Shown piece after piece: positions 23,998 through 34,416 of a stretch of 64,000 nt of DNA. The position numbers and the translations under genes are program-made. The notes beneath the pieces were generated by a model. It was given only the letters and a program-made list of their open reading frames with translations. It was not told the origin of the DNA and did not search any database. Position 1 is the first letter of the stretch, and each line of letters begins with the position of its first letter. This DNA comes from Rhizoclosmatium globosum (lineage: Eukaryota; Chytridiomycota; Chytridiomycetes; Chytridiales; Chytriomycetaceae), in the NCBI GenBank assembly GCA_002104985.1, contig MCGO01000048.1, positions 62,001 through 126,000 on the forward strand, given 5' to 3'.

Positions 23998-26153
23998 ATG
24001 CAGAGCTCCAAGACGATTGCCGAAAATATGGTACGTCGGCATTTTGAGTTATTGCGGTATTCTCACATCAACCTTCTCAAGATTCCATGCAACGTACCCG
24101 CCTTCTTCTCCAGTTTTGAAAAGAAGATTGAAAAATACTCACAGTCGAACTCCTACCTTCAAGAACTCACTGAGCAACTTACCAACCAATGTCTTAAACA
24201 GCAAAACGACATCAGTGCCATGAAACTGGAGTTTTATGCCTTCCAAACGAAATACCTTTCGCAGATTGACACTCAACCTCCCTCACCTTCCGTGCAACCA
24301 GTGTTTCAGCAAGACACAACCTTTACAGTGATTGTTCCTCCAAGATTGTTAAGCCCACCGCCGCTAGCTTGGGGATTCTTTCAAACCGTAACGGGAGAGC
24401 GTATATTTTTGGTCACGCAAACAGGTATCCAACCTTTGTCGTTAGAACATGGGACTTTGGCCCTCAGGGAGTCGTCCGACCAGTTCATGGTAAAGCGTGT
24501 ATTTTCATGATTGTTGTACTGACTTATATAAGCAAATATGCATGTTTCGCTTTTGTGATACTGTTGCTCATGATACCTTTATCATCGAAAATATAGGACG
24601 TCAGGAAGTGGTAACAAACGTGCTATTGATGGAAACTATCTTCTAACAGCGAATTAAATTAGATTGTTGGACAACTGTCAACAAAACTGGCTTACGGCGA
24701 GCGTAGCGAGCTTGTCGATGGAGCTGTTGTTCAGTTAGACAAGGAAACCAGCGTTACGTTTCATGCAATCCATGCGCCTGGCCCAACATCCGTCTTAATT
24801 CACGAAATATTGAATTTTGATGAATCGTCGTCCCTCATTGGCTGCGGAGCAACTGCAAGCGTTTTCAAAGCAACGTGTAAGGCGTCCGGCGAGCAAGTTG
24901 CTGTAAAGCGCGTCGATTTACGTGGCGGATACTTCCATTTCGATTGGAACATGGAAGTTGAAGCCATAAATAAGTTGGGGTCTCATCCAAGGTTTGTTGA
25001 ACTGAAGGAAGTGCTGGACGAAGGGCCATTCCGATACTTGGTTATGGAATTGGTTAGAGGCGGGGATTTGGAATCCCACCTGAGAGAGCAAGGGAATTTA
25101 ACCGCTGAAAATACGTTAAGACTCGCGCTTCAAATCTCCGAAGGTATTAAGGTGAGTGAAAACATTAGCATTGGTCCAAACTAAGTTTTGCATAGCACAT
25201 GCACTCAGTCGGAGTTACTCATCGAGACTTAAAGCCTGAAAACATCCTGTGCATGGAACTTGATGACGAAATTAGCTTCAAGATTGCAGATTTTGGAACA
25301 GCCTCCTTCGGAAAACTTATGGTGTCAGTGTGTGGAACACCAGGCTACTCCGCCAATGAAGTTTTTGGAAGGACCAATAACAACGAGCCGTATGATTCAG
25401 GGGTTGACTGTTTCAGCCTCGGAAAAATCTTGTTCAAAGCGCGGTTTGGAGTCCTGCCTCCACCAGATTTATCCAAAATGGAGAATGAATTACTCGATCA
25501 ACGGGACGTTCAGCTCTTAGCATTCGTCAAGAGCCTTGTATGCTCGGCTTCCACTCGATTAAAATCTCATGAGTTGTTCAATCATGAATATTTTGCTGTT
25601 GCAAAAGATAAATTCTCGGGTGAAGTCATCCAAAAATTCTCCCCACATCTACGCAGAGGTTTGTACTGAACTTTGATGAATGAAAAATTTCTAACTGTAT
25701 CATACTTTAAAAGAAAAAAGATTTGATGTTTTCTTGGAAAGGATCAAAGGATTGAGCCGATCGAACCGTACAAGGCACCAGCAAGCAAACGAAGAATCTG
25801 TGGCAAATTCGAATGGAAAAGAGCTTACTAGTCAAACTGGCTGTTCTCCACGTCAAAACGCCTGCATGGCCATTTCACCCGACAATCCAGAAAATCATCC
25901 TGATTGTCTTCCTTGTCATTCTTCTTCATCAATAATATCCGACAATGTTACGCCGACAGCGCAACCACGTTCGCGTCAACAGGAACAACAGAGCCAAGAA
26001 AATTCCACTCTTTGTAAATTTTGGCTATCAAGTGACGGATGTAAAAAAGGAGATCTATGCAGATTTATGCACCCAGCTGAAGAGGGAAAGCTTGCGGATT
26101 TTTGTGTGGGGATCCAGCCTTGTACCAAAGCCAGCTGTCGTTTTCGCCATTGA
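23998..26153 (+). CDS. FHA-like / protein kinase (CHK2/Rad53-type) with C-terminal CCCH zinc finger
   Basis: Start ATG at 23998 (MQSSKTIAENM). A coiled-coil N-terminal part (LQELTEQLTNQCLKQQNDIS) leads into an FHA-like region (ERSELVDGAVVQLDKETSV) across two or three small introns. Kinase domain: IGCGATASVFKATC (Gly loop), VAVKRVD (Lys), then after an intron (GTGAGT...CATAG) HRDLKPENIL, FKIADFGTA and CGTPGYSANEV (ANE where APE/SPE is usual). The kinase frame would stop at 25669, but splicing GTACTG...AAAAAG joins it in phase to a Ser/Gln-rich linker. The linker ends in a canonical C-x8-C-x5-C-x3-H finger (CKFWLSSDGCKKGDLCRFMH) and a second, C-x6-C-x4-C-x3-H. CCCH fingers normally bind RNA. 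The FHA assignment and the fusion intron are inferred; kinase and CCCH motifs are direct. Confidence 0.75.
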
Positions 26154-26219
26154 TTATGATCAAATAAAGGGAAACAAGGGGAAAAACTTTCTTTATAATT
26201 CAACTCTTTATTGTATGTT

Positions 26220-26313
26220 CGTTTTGGCAAGCCCCATTGCTGAAACCGCACCGCCAGAGTCAGCGCCAGCGCCCTCCTGCTAGCCGACCGCGCAGGGGCT
26301 ATATACCAAAACG
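26220..26313. ncRNA. structured hairpin element, copy 1
   Basis: 94 bp. Outer arms CGTTTTGG (26220-26227) and CCAAAACG (26306-26313) are perfectly complementary. An inner stem pairs AGCCCC (26230-26235) with GGGGCT (26295-26300). Between them lies a 59-nt GC-rich core beginning ATTGCTGAAACCGC, which can form a GCTGA/TCAGC helix. The core is nearly identical in copy 2 while the arms differ but still pair. Coding strand and function are unknown; it could act as RNA, or as a mobile palindromic DNA cluster. Confidence 0.6.
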
Positions 26314-26329
26314 AATTACGTTAAACGTT

Positions 26330-26423
26330 CATACGGACAAGTCCTATTGCTGAAACCGCACCGCCAGAGTCAGCGCCAGCGCCCTCCTGCTAGCCGGCCG
26401 CGCAAGGACAATATGCCAATATG
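26330..26423. ncRNA. structured hairpin element, copy 2
   Basis: 94 bp, 16 bp after copy 1. The 59-nt core differs from copy 1 by a single base (GCCGGCC for GCCGACC). The inner stem pairs GTCCT (26341-26345) with AGGAC (26405-26409). Relative to copy 1, C-G became T-A at two stem positions, so pairing is kept by compensatory change. Outer arms CATA...GG and CC...TATG also pair but with different sequence. Confidence 0.6.
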
Positions 26424-27425
26424 GATTCACCCAGCTGTGGAGGTAGTTTACAATTAGACTTGTAAAGCTACAAAGCAAAACACACCATTACTCTGCACAA
26501 ACAAGCTGAACGTGTGTGTCGACAAGTCAATTTGATACATTTGTCGATTGTATTGACGTCAGGAATTCAGTGAACGCAAGGCCGATATAGGGTAATATAA
26601 TGATTAATTTGGAGGATTTTCAGCAACATGATATATTACCTTCTTCACTCAAATAAGCGGAGATCAATCACCATCGTACCAGGGAAGGTTCATTCAAAAA
26701 CAGTGCGTTGACAAAGCAACTTTGACAGGAGTACAGTAAGAAACGTCTAGGCGATAGAATGTCGTGCTGAATAATGAAACTTAAGCTGAATATCAGTTTT
26801 GTTTGAGGTTGGGCTTTGACAGTCACCGTGATTTTTTTGACAGCCATGGAATGAGGGCAGAGCTTCCGGTTTATCAGGTACTCATCAAAGACCATATACC
26901 ATACATAAATGGTTGATTAAGGGATACATACATAAATACGCGTCCATCGCCTGAGACTTTGTTGGGTTAGGGGCCTTGTCTGCCGACAATCCTCTTGCAG
27001 TACTCCAAAACGATAGGTGGTGGACTTCGAACTGTCACATTCCATTCGTTCGAAGGGCGTGCATAGTTGTGGGCAGATATAGGAAGAGAACAGCCGTGCG
27101 TACTTTCCAGGTGCTCCTTGAAACCTCTCGCCAATGAGCATTCACGCCGAACCATGCAACTTAGCTAAAACAACAATCAAGTTTCCTGAACCGAAAGACC
27201 TGAAGGCCAGTTTCGGTGCGTCTGTTGAGGGATATTTTTTTGACAGTTGTTTTTTCCAAACTGCGTCGAGTTTTAAGTTCAACGCATTTCGGAATAATGT
27301 ATGAATAAAAAAGAAAGAGGAAGAGATAATAAGAAATTGAAAGAAAGATTGACGCGTTTTTCTCTTTGTTGGGACAATTTCCGCCCTCCACTTCAGTTCT
27401 CCCTTAACCCCTTCACTCAAACAAA
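26424..27425. other. intergenic, no gene supported
   Basis: About 1 kb between the hairpin pair and ODAD3. Minus-strand open frames of 62-129 codons occur, but none shows a recognisable motif and the longest overlaps the ODAD3 first exon. It must hold the ODAD3 promoter. Confidence 0.4.
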
Positions 27426-29540
27426 ATGCCAGCAGTCCGTCCAAGCCAAGCTGGAATCGACGATGAACTGCACGACTTGAAACTTCGGTTCGAACTTCTA
27501 GGTGCGAACTTGATCTTAAATAGTCCTCCATTGTTCGACTCTCGTACTTACACTCTTGGTGAAATTACATAGAGGGCGACCGAAAAGCCTACTACGAAAC
27601 CTCACAATGGGCTATCCGTCAAAATAAAGAAGAAATCGGGACCTTACGCTCACAGAACAAGGAAATCAGCGAATCTATTGCAAGAATCAAAAAAGTAAAC
27701 ACCACAACCTACTCCTCCCAATAAAACTAATCAGGTCATAAAAAGCATGATATGGACTCCGCAACTCTCCGTGCTTCAATGACTGAGCTCGAGAAGTTTG
27801 ACCAACGGATTTGCGAAATCCATCGAAAATACGACGAGCTGCAAGCCGAAGCGCGGGCGAAAGAAGATAAACTTCTTGAAATGAGAGACGCGTTGGCGGA
27901 TTTGAAGCGAGAGGCTGAACTTGTGAAATCGAATCTTCAGGATTCACCTCAAGCCAAGGTATATATTTCTGTTTTCGATTTAAACGAACTTGTCTAGAAC
28001 TGAAGATATTGTAGGAAATCAGGATGCTTGAGAACCGTTTAGACAAAGCTATGATCAAATACAATGAAGCTCAGTCAATTCGTAAAACCTATGAGCATAT
28101 CGTGAAGCGTTTGCAAGATGAACGACTCACGTTTGATAACCAGTTGGCGACGTTTGAGAAGACGTTGAAAGCAAAGAAGCAGGATGCACTTGACTTGGAG
28201 ATGATGTCGAGAGACGCGAATCATGCCAAGGAGGTTGCAAAGGTAGGGGTTTTTTTATTATTTCTCATTGGTACTGATGAGCGTTTGAAATGTAGGCTGA
28301 GTTGGCACGGTTTGAGCAGCAAATCAATGAAGAGCGTAAACAGAGAGAACGCGACCTTCAACTCCGGAAAGAGCTTGTGAAACAAAAAATGGAAGTGATT
28401 GATAAACTGGAGCGCAAGGTATCATTATACGTTCCTAATCTCAAGTCACTCATTAACCTCAATCCTACCAATAAAAAAAGCAACTTCAAATTGACGATCC
28501 AAACGCAGACGCCAAAGACTCGTCCGCCGAAAACAAGGAAGCGTACGACGAAGCCAAAGAACGCAAAATGGGCGAATACGAAGAAACCATGCGTCTCATC
28601 AAAGAAGCCACAGGAGTCTCCGACATTAACGAAGTGATTGCAAAATTCCAGTCCCAAGGCGCAACACACAACCACCTCACCCAACTGCAGCAACAAAACG
28701 AAGCACGCGTGGAGGACTTGAAGAAACGGAAGATGGAAATCGAGGCTGAGTATGAAGAGATCAAGGCGTTGGGTGAGAGTAAGGGGCAGCATTCTCAGCG
28801 GTTGATGGAGGAGTTTGAGAAGCACTTGAAGGACACGCATAGTCATACGCAGGAGACACGGCAAAAGTATGAGAGGATTGCAAAGTTGTTGAATAATACC
28901 AAGGCGGGCATTCAGCATCTGTGTGATAAACTTGATATTATTAGCCTGGTAAGGATGCTTTCAAGGTTGAAATTTTCATCTTAATATATATATAGCCTGA
29001 GAAACCAGCTAAATTACCTATGTCGGATGAGAATGTGAAGCCAATCTTGGAAGTATGTATTGCAAAGCTGGAGCAACTTACTGTGAACTTGGAAGGAAAA
29101 GAGATTCCCGAGGTAAGCACATCAATGGTTGCAGAAGCAAGAGAATTAATTAACTCCTATTCCAACTTCTTAGCCTGTTCCTCCAACTGCCGCTCAGCTC
29201 CAACAACAAGGCGAGCAACCAGGTATTTTGCAAGTCAACCAAGCCGTCTTGCCCGCCTTCAACACGCGTGTCAAACTCCGTGCAGTCGAGTTTGAGCAGG
29301 ATCTCGCCGATGGTTTGTTTTTCTTTGAAGCCATGACATCCTTATTAACCAACTGTTCCCATCCCTCTCCTCAATAAAAAAACACTTGCAGAAGAAGAAG
29401 ACAACGATGATGAACATGGTGAAATACCTGACCGTGAATCCATCAAAAAGCACACGAATCAGATGATTAATGCGCGACTCAAGAAGAACCAGCCCAAGAA
29501 ATCCAAGAAAAAGAAGGCCAAGGACGATGGAGATGACTGA
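27426..29540 (+). CDS. ODAD3: outer dynein arm docking complex subunit 3 (CCDC151-like)
   Basis: Coiled-coil protein needed to anchor outer dynein arms to axonemal doublets. Start ATG at 27426 (MPAVRPSQAGIDDELHDL). The first intron (GTGCGA...CATAG) restores the family hallmark LLEGDRKAYYETSQWAIRQN. Further exons give coiled-coil blocks: LTELEK-type heptads, LDKAMIKYNEAQSIRKTYEH, IVKRLQDERLTFDNQLA, AELARFEQQINEERKQRERD and a long GATHNHLTQLQQQNEARVE region. The C-terminus is acidic then Lys-rich (KKSKKKKAKDDGDD) and ends in TGA at 29540. All introns are short and in phase, with no lesion. A strong marker that the organism builds motile flagella with outer arms. The UPF2 start codon follows 81 bp downstream on the same strand. 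Confidence 0.88.
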
Positions 29541-29621
29541 TTAGTGTGGAAGGGGTGATTTATTTTTGTTATATTTTATCGACAGAGTAAATTTTGAATA
29601 AGTTGTTGAAAGCAACGAACA

Positions 29622-32600
29622 ATGGAGGAAGGGAGCACGCACAAAGGACCAACGCTACAAACACGCAAAGAACTGCGAGCCAAGAACGAGCACCCCGTGC
29701 GACCGAATGCGGATGAAGTCAAGAAGCTGGATGGATCGCTCAAGAAGACATCGACATTCAAGGCCAAACTAAAGACGTCGCTCACAGCCGAGGCAGTTGA
29801 CACGCTCAAACGAGACATTCTCGTGCTCAAACTCGACAAGTATTTGTCCGAGATTGTCACAGTGCTCGTGTCCGAAGCGCGACTGGCGAAGGCGGGCGAT
29901 GTGTGGGCGGCCGTTGAAGTTGCGTCGTTGCTGCACCAGCGATTCGCTGACTTTGTTGACTTGGTCGTGGCGGCGCTGGCGAAGGTCTTTGTCTTTGCAC
30001 CTGCTCCAGTCTCGAATGCGGTCTCACCAGAACAGCGCGAGAGAGACGAGGCCGGACGAGTCGCGAAACAGAAGATTGCCCTGCGTCTGTGGACCGAGTT
30101 TTATCTGGTCGGACTGCTCGATGTGTGTGCGGTCCTGCCAAAGAAGGAGAATCCACTTGTGGCCGTGGTGCAGAAGATGGTGCGTGTTTTGTTGCTTTAC
30201 CGTCTGAAGTGCTCACTCTCTGCTTCAATGGTAGTTCAACTTGAATACAGACAAGGACTTTGCCAATGTCCCTATTGCCGTCACATTCTGCAAATCGTAT
30301 GAGCAGTTGATTCTGGCGGATAAGGCTCTGACTGAGGTAGTCTTTGTTCTCTCTCATCGAACGCGCTCATAGGTATTACATTGTAGGAGTCTCTGGTTCC
30401 AGATAACGTTCGTGCCCAAGTCAAACAAATACTTGCAGATTACTACGCTGCTGTCTCAAAACACCTCGTCAAGATGCACAAATATATCAAAAAAGCTGAA
30501 GTTTCAAACTATGAACATGCTGTCGCTCGTGGTGAAGTCTCAGAAGAGCGACAGGAGAGATTTCAGAAAGCATCGAAGGTGTACGAAGCATTACTCAAGA
30601 ATGTACAATCCATGTCGAATCATCTGGGCTTGGAGATGCCTGACCTTCCAGAACCTGAGGATTCCCTGGCTGGAAAGCTGAGTATTGGTTTAAACGTCAA
30701 TGGACGCGCAGAGGGAGACGATGAGGTGATAAATGTACTTGTATAGGAATCAGAATGCCAACCATCTCTCACCTAAATAGGAAGCACTACTTGGAGGACC
30801 TTGGGAAGACGAAGAATCTCGATCGTTTTATCAAGATGTGATTGATCTCAAAGACGTAGTTCCAGCTATTCTGCTTGGTGAAAAGCACGAAAAGCCAGCT
30901 GCCCCATCTGCAGCTGATTTGGAACTACTGAATAATGTCATTCAAGTATCAAACGGCACTGATGACTCCCAACAACAATCCGATGAAGCGGATGAAGAAA
31001 GCAGTCCAGTTATTGAATCCGGTGAAATGGATTTAGATGATGTCGGCGGCGATGAGGACACAAAAGATGCCTCCGCTACTAGAAAACAGCAAGTGGATGC
31101 CTTTTTCAATGGGCTTCCGAATGCACTGAGTACGGAAGCGATTGATAAACTCGCAGTTGAATTTTGTTACATCAACACCAAGAATATGCGAAAACGTTTG
31201 GTCAAGACACTTTTTGCTGTTCCTCGTCAACGACTTGATATCTTACCATATTATTCTCGGCTGATTGCCACCTTGAATCCTTTCATGCCTGAGATTGCAA
31301 CGTCTTTAATTGCCTTGGTAAGCACCCATACCATTGAATTCTTAATGTAATCAATATACAGCTCGAAAAAGAGTTCCACTACCATCAACGTAAAACCGAC
31401 CGCACCTTTGTCGAAGAAAAGATCAAAGTCGTTCGGTTTATCGGAGAACTGACCAAGTTCTCCATCCCTGAATACCACGTCACATTCCACTTTTTCAAAG
31501 TCATGCTGGAGAGTTTCACGAACCATAATATTGAAGCTGTGTGCAGTATGCTTGAAGTCTGTGGACGGTATTTGTACAAGACTCCTGAAACAAGTCGGCC
31601 AACAGGGAATGTGGTATGTTCTCTTTGTTGTCAGATTGCGTCACTCATTGCCATTTGCATGGATTCCTCAGCTTGAAATCATGATGAAGAAGAAAACCGC
31701 CTTGAATTTAGATTCCCGACTCTCTCTTCTCATCGACAACGCCTTTTACGTCTGCAATCCACCTGAAAAAACTGCGGTCCAACAAAAAGAGCGTCCACCT
31801 TTGGAACTATACATTCGCAAACTATTTTACCTCGACCTCTCCAAGAAAACAAGCGAACGGATCCTGAAACAACTTCGAATGTTTAACTGGAACGACCCAG
31901 AAACCGTGTCTCTCATCCAAAAGCCGTTCTTCAAATGCTGGAAAGTTAAATTCAGTAACTTGCATGTCCTCGCCTTTTTGGCATTTGAGTTGTCGCGGTA
32001 TTACCCTGAGTTTGGGGTTGCTGTTGTGGATCAGTGTTTAGAAGAGATGCGTCTTGGATTGGAGAGTAATCTGTTCAAACATAATCAGAAACGTGTTAGT
32101 ACTGTGCGGTTCCTTGGGGAGTTGTATAACTATAGGCTGATTGAGAGTAGTGTCGTGTTTGATTCTCTGTACTTTTTGTTACGGTTTGGATACGGTATGG
32201 ATTAACTCGCTATTGACGTGTGCTAATTTTTACTGAAAACGGTATAGACTCTCCCTTCCCCGAGCCAGGCGTCTACAGCCCCCTTGACGCACCACACGAC
32301 TTTTTCCGTGTCCGTCTCTGCTGTCTCCTCCTCGAAACATGCGGCCAATGCTTCGACCGTGGTCCTCTCGCCGCAAAACTCGATGAATTCCTGTGTTTCC
32401 TGCAAGTCTATTTACACTGCAAACCGCGTCTGAGTATGGATGTTGAGTTCCTGATGGTTGAGCTGTTTGACTTGTTACGGCCGAAATGGAAGTTGTGCAC
32501 GAGTTATGACGAGGCTGTGGAGAAGTTTAATGCGCTTGTTGTTGCACGTGTTGGGGCTGTTGAAGTTCCTGTTGAGGAGGAAGAGGAGGATGGGGAGGAG

Positions 32601-33256
32601 GAGTGGGGTCGTGTTGGAGGGGAGGATGACGATGGGGAGGAAGGTGGTGATGGGTCTCAGGAGGAGGATGGGGGCTCTCAAGAGGAGGATGAAGGGGAGG
32701 AGGATGTTGTGGTTCATATGCCTGAAGCGAAGGAGGAAGAAGTGGACGCGGAGTTGGAAGCTGAGTTTGATAAGGAGTTTAGTAAGATGATGCAGGAGAG
32801 TTTGGAGAGTCGAAAGTTTGATAAGAAGACGCAGGCGTTTGATGTTGCTATTCCTGTGAAAAGAGGTGTTGCGTTTCAAGGTGGAAGTGCTGCCTCTGCC
32901 GCTGCAGCTGCATCTCCGATGGATGGAGTTGTGTTTTCGTTCTTGACCAAGAAGGGAAATAAGCAGCAGGTATGGTTGTGATTTTGCTTTGTAACAATAT
33001 CCTAACTTGATTGATTGATTCCCAGCTAAAATCCGTTGAGTTACCCCAAGATAGCACTTTTGTGTTGTCAACAAAGCAGAAACAGGAAGCTGAGATGGAA
33101 GAGAAGAAGCAACTCAAGAAATTGGTTCTGAATTTGGACGAAAAGGCTGATGACGAGGATGTTGCAGCCGCGGTACCAACAGTTATGAAAGCAAAAACAA
33201 ACAACCGACAGCGTCAGCATCGTCCAAATGTGATTCCCAAGTCATTGTTTGAATGA
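29622..33256 (+). CDS. UPF2/NMD2: nonsense-mediated decay factor UPF2
   Basis: Core NMD factor bridging UPF1 and UPF3 in the cytoplasm. Start ATG at 29622. First MIF4G repeat: KKLDGSLKKTSTFKAKLKTS, DKYLSEIVTVLVSEA and VWAAVEVASLLHQRF. The second and third MIF4G repeats span about 30.4-32.4 kb (EALLGGPWEDEESRSFYQDV; LDILPYYSRLIATLNPFMPE; LFYLDLSKKTSERILKQLR). An acidic Glu/Gly-rich region follows, then the UPF1-binding C-terminus with EFDKEFSKMMQESLESRK and GVVFSFLTKKGNKQQ. About seven short introns are visible and the frame is intact throughout. The end is TGA at 33254-33256; AATAAA lies near 33460. Repeat positions are approximate. Confidence 0.92.
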
Positions 33257-33520
33257 GGAGGGTGGATATTGGGGCTGAATGGAATGCTTTGATTCCAAAA
33301 GAGTTTCAAACAAACTCTCTTCGTGTTTCTGTGAGGCTTGCTTTTGTTGAATGTTTGATGGGGGTCTTGGTTTGTGATTTGAAACTTTTGGATTCAATGG
33401 AAGTAATGGATAACGGGATTATATTTGTCATCAGCTCCAGATGTAGCCTTTTGTTCGAATAAACATCAAGTTGATAAAAATGAATCGGAAGGGCGAATAC
33501 AGAGAACACGGCTGAGATGC

Positions 33521-34385
33521 TTATTTGCGCTTGCGGATTCCTCCAACGTCAGTTGGATCAGAAGCGGTTCCCTTAATTTCACTCTCTTCTACTTCCTCGG
33601 TCTTCTCTGATGTGGTGGCTTCAGTCTTAGTTTCAGCGGCAGGGGCAGCCTTCTTGGTCTCAGGCATAGCCTTAATCAAGACTTCACACTGTTGCTTCAA
33701 GTTCTTGATGGTAGTGTTCTGGCTGTCAGAAGAGTCTTCCAATTGCAAAATGAGGTACAAGTCCTTCACGCGACGGTAGATTACACTATTGAAAAAGTGA
33801 GTTCCACGTGTGAATGAATATGAATGAAGATGCGGGGAAATATGGGTAATAGCACTCACAGGGTCATGAACAGGGACATGAGGGACAGGTACATGTTTCT
33901 TTGAGAGTAAAACAACTTTGACTTGAACTGGAGCTCCTCTAGAATGGCAAAGAGAGTGAGTCAAGACTTCACCCGCTTACCCAAAGTCCCCAACCAACAC
34001 AATCAACACAAACAACACGCACCCAATGGAGACTCATGGTGATGATGATGGTTGTCCCCTTCATCGCGCCTGTGCAATTCCGAATCCAACTTCTGCATTC
34101 GGAGCAACGTGTCCACAAACACACCACCCACAAGCAACAAAATGATGCGTGAGATCCAGACAACCGTCTCGTTTCTGAGGATTTTGTTGCCAAACTCCAT
34201 TGCGGCTTTGCGGGCACGGATTGGAATGAAAGTGAATGGGATGAGGAGGATCAGGTAGATGCCTAGTTCGGCGAGGAGGACGTAGTAGGTCAATTGGCTG
34301 GGCGGTAACGAGGGATTAGCGATTGCAATAGTAATGGAGACAGAGAGACAGAGAGAGGAGGGTTGCCGTACTTGAAAATAGACAT
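33521..34385 (-). CDS. BAP31/Yet1-like ER membrane protein
   Basis: ER membrane protein of the BCAP31/Yet family, involved in export and quality control of membrane cargo. Start MSIF, then, after a short first intron, QLTYYVLLAELGIYLILLIPF (TM1) and FGNKILRNETVVWISRIILL (TM2). The next segment, LDSELHRRDEGDNHHHHH, has a His run. A third helix region (YSQRNMYLSLMSLFMTL) appears only after splicing out two introns. The cytosolic coiled coil runs VIYRRVKDLYLILQLEDSSD to LKQQCEVLIKAM. The tail is Ala/Glu/Thr-rich and ends RKRK, resembling a dibasic ER-retrieval signal. It is divergent from the FIG4-like gene with only 31 bp between start codons. Confidence 0.85.
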
Positions 34386-34416
34386 GTTTGAAAGAGGTTT
34401 TTGTTGTGGGAAACGA
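34386..34416. promoter_or_regulatory. 31-bp gap between divergent start codons (BAP31 / FIG4-like)
   Basis: Start codons at 34385 (minus) and 34417 (plus) lie 31 bp apart. The two 5' untranslated regions must overlap the partner gene or be nearly absent. The plus start rests on a predicted first exon (MLLS) joined by a GTGCGT...ATTAG intron. Confidence 0.45.

Noticed and set aside
26220..26423. Hammerhead, twister or HDV-type self-cleaving ribozyme
   Set aside because: The conserved core nucleotides of these classes were looked for on both strands and not found; only the paired-stem evidence is claimed.
26668..27155. Small minus-strand frames with Cys/His residues that might be a zinc-finger protein
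   Set aside because: Spacing does not fit a known finger and the frames are interrupted by stops without good splice sites.
27142..27531. Minus-strand open frame of 129 codons
   Set aside because: It overlaps the first exon of ODAD3 and has no recognisable motif or splice context.
33253..33462. Plus-strand frame just after UPF2
   Set aside because: It lies in the UPF2 3' untranslated region, before the AATAAA near 33460, with no motif.
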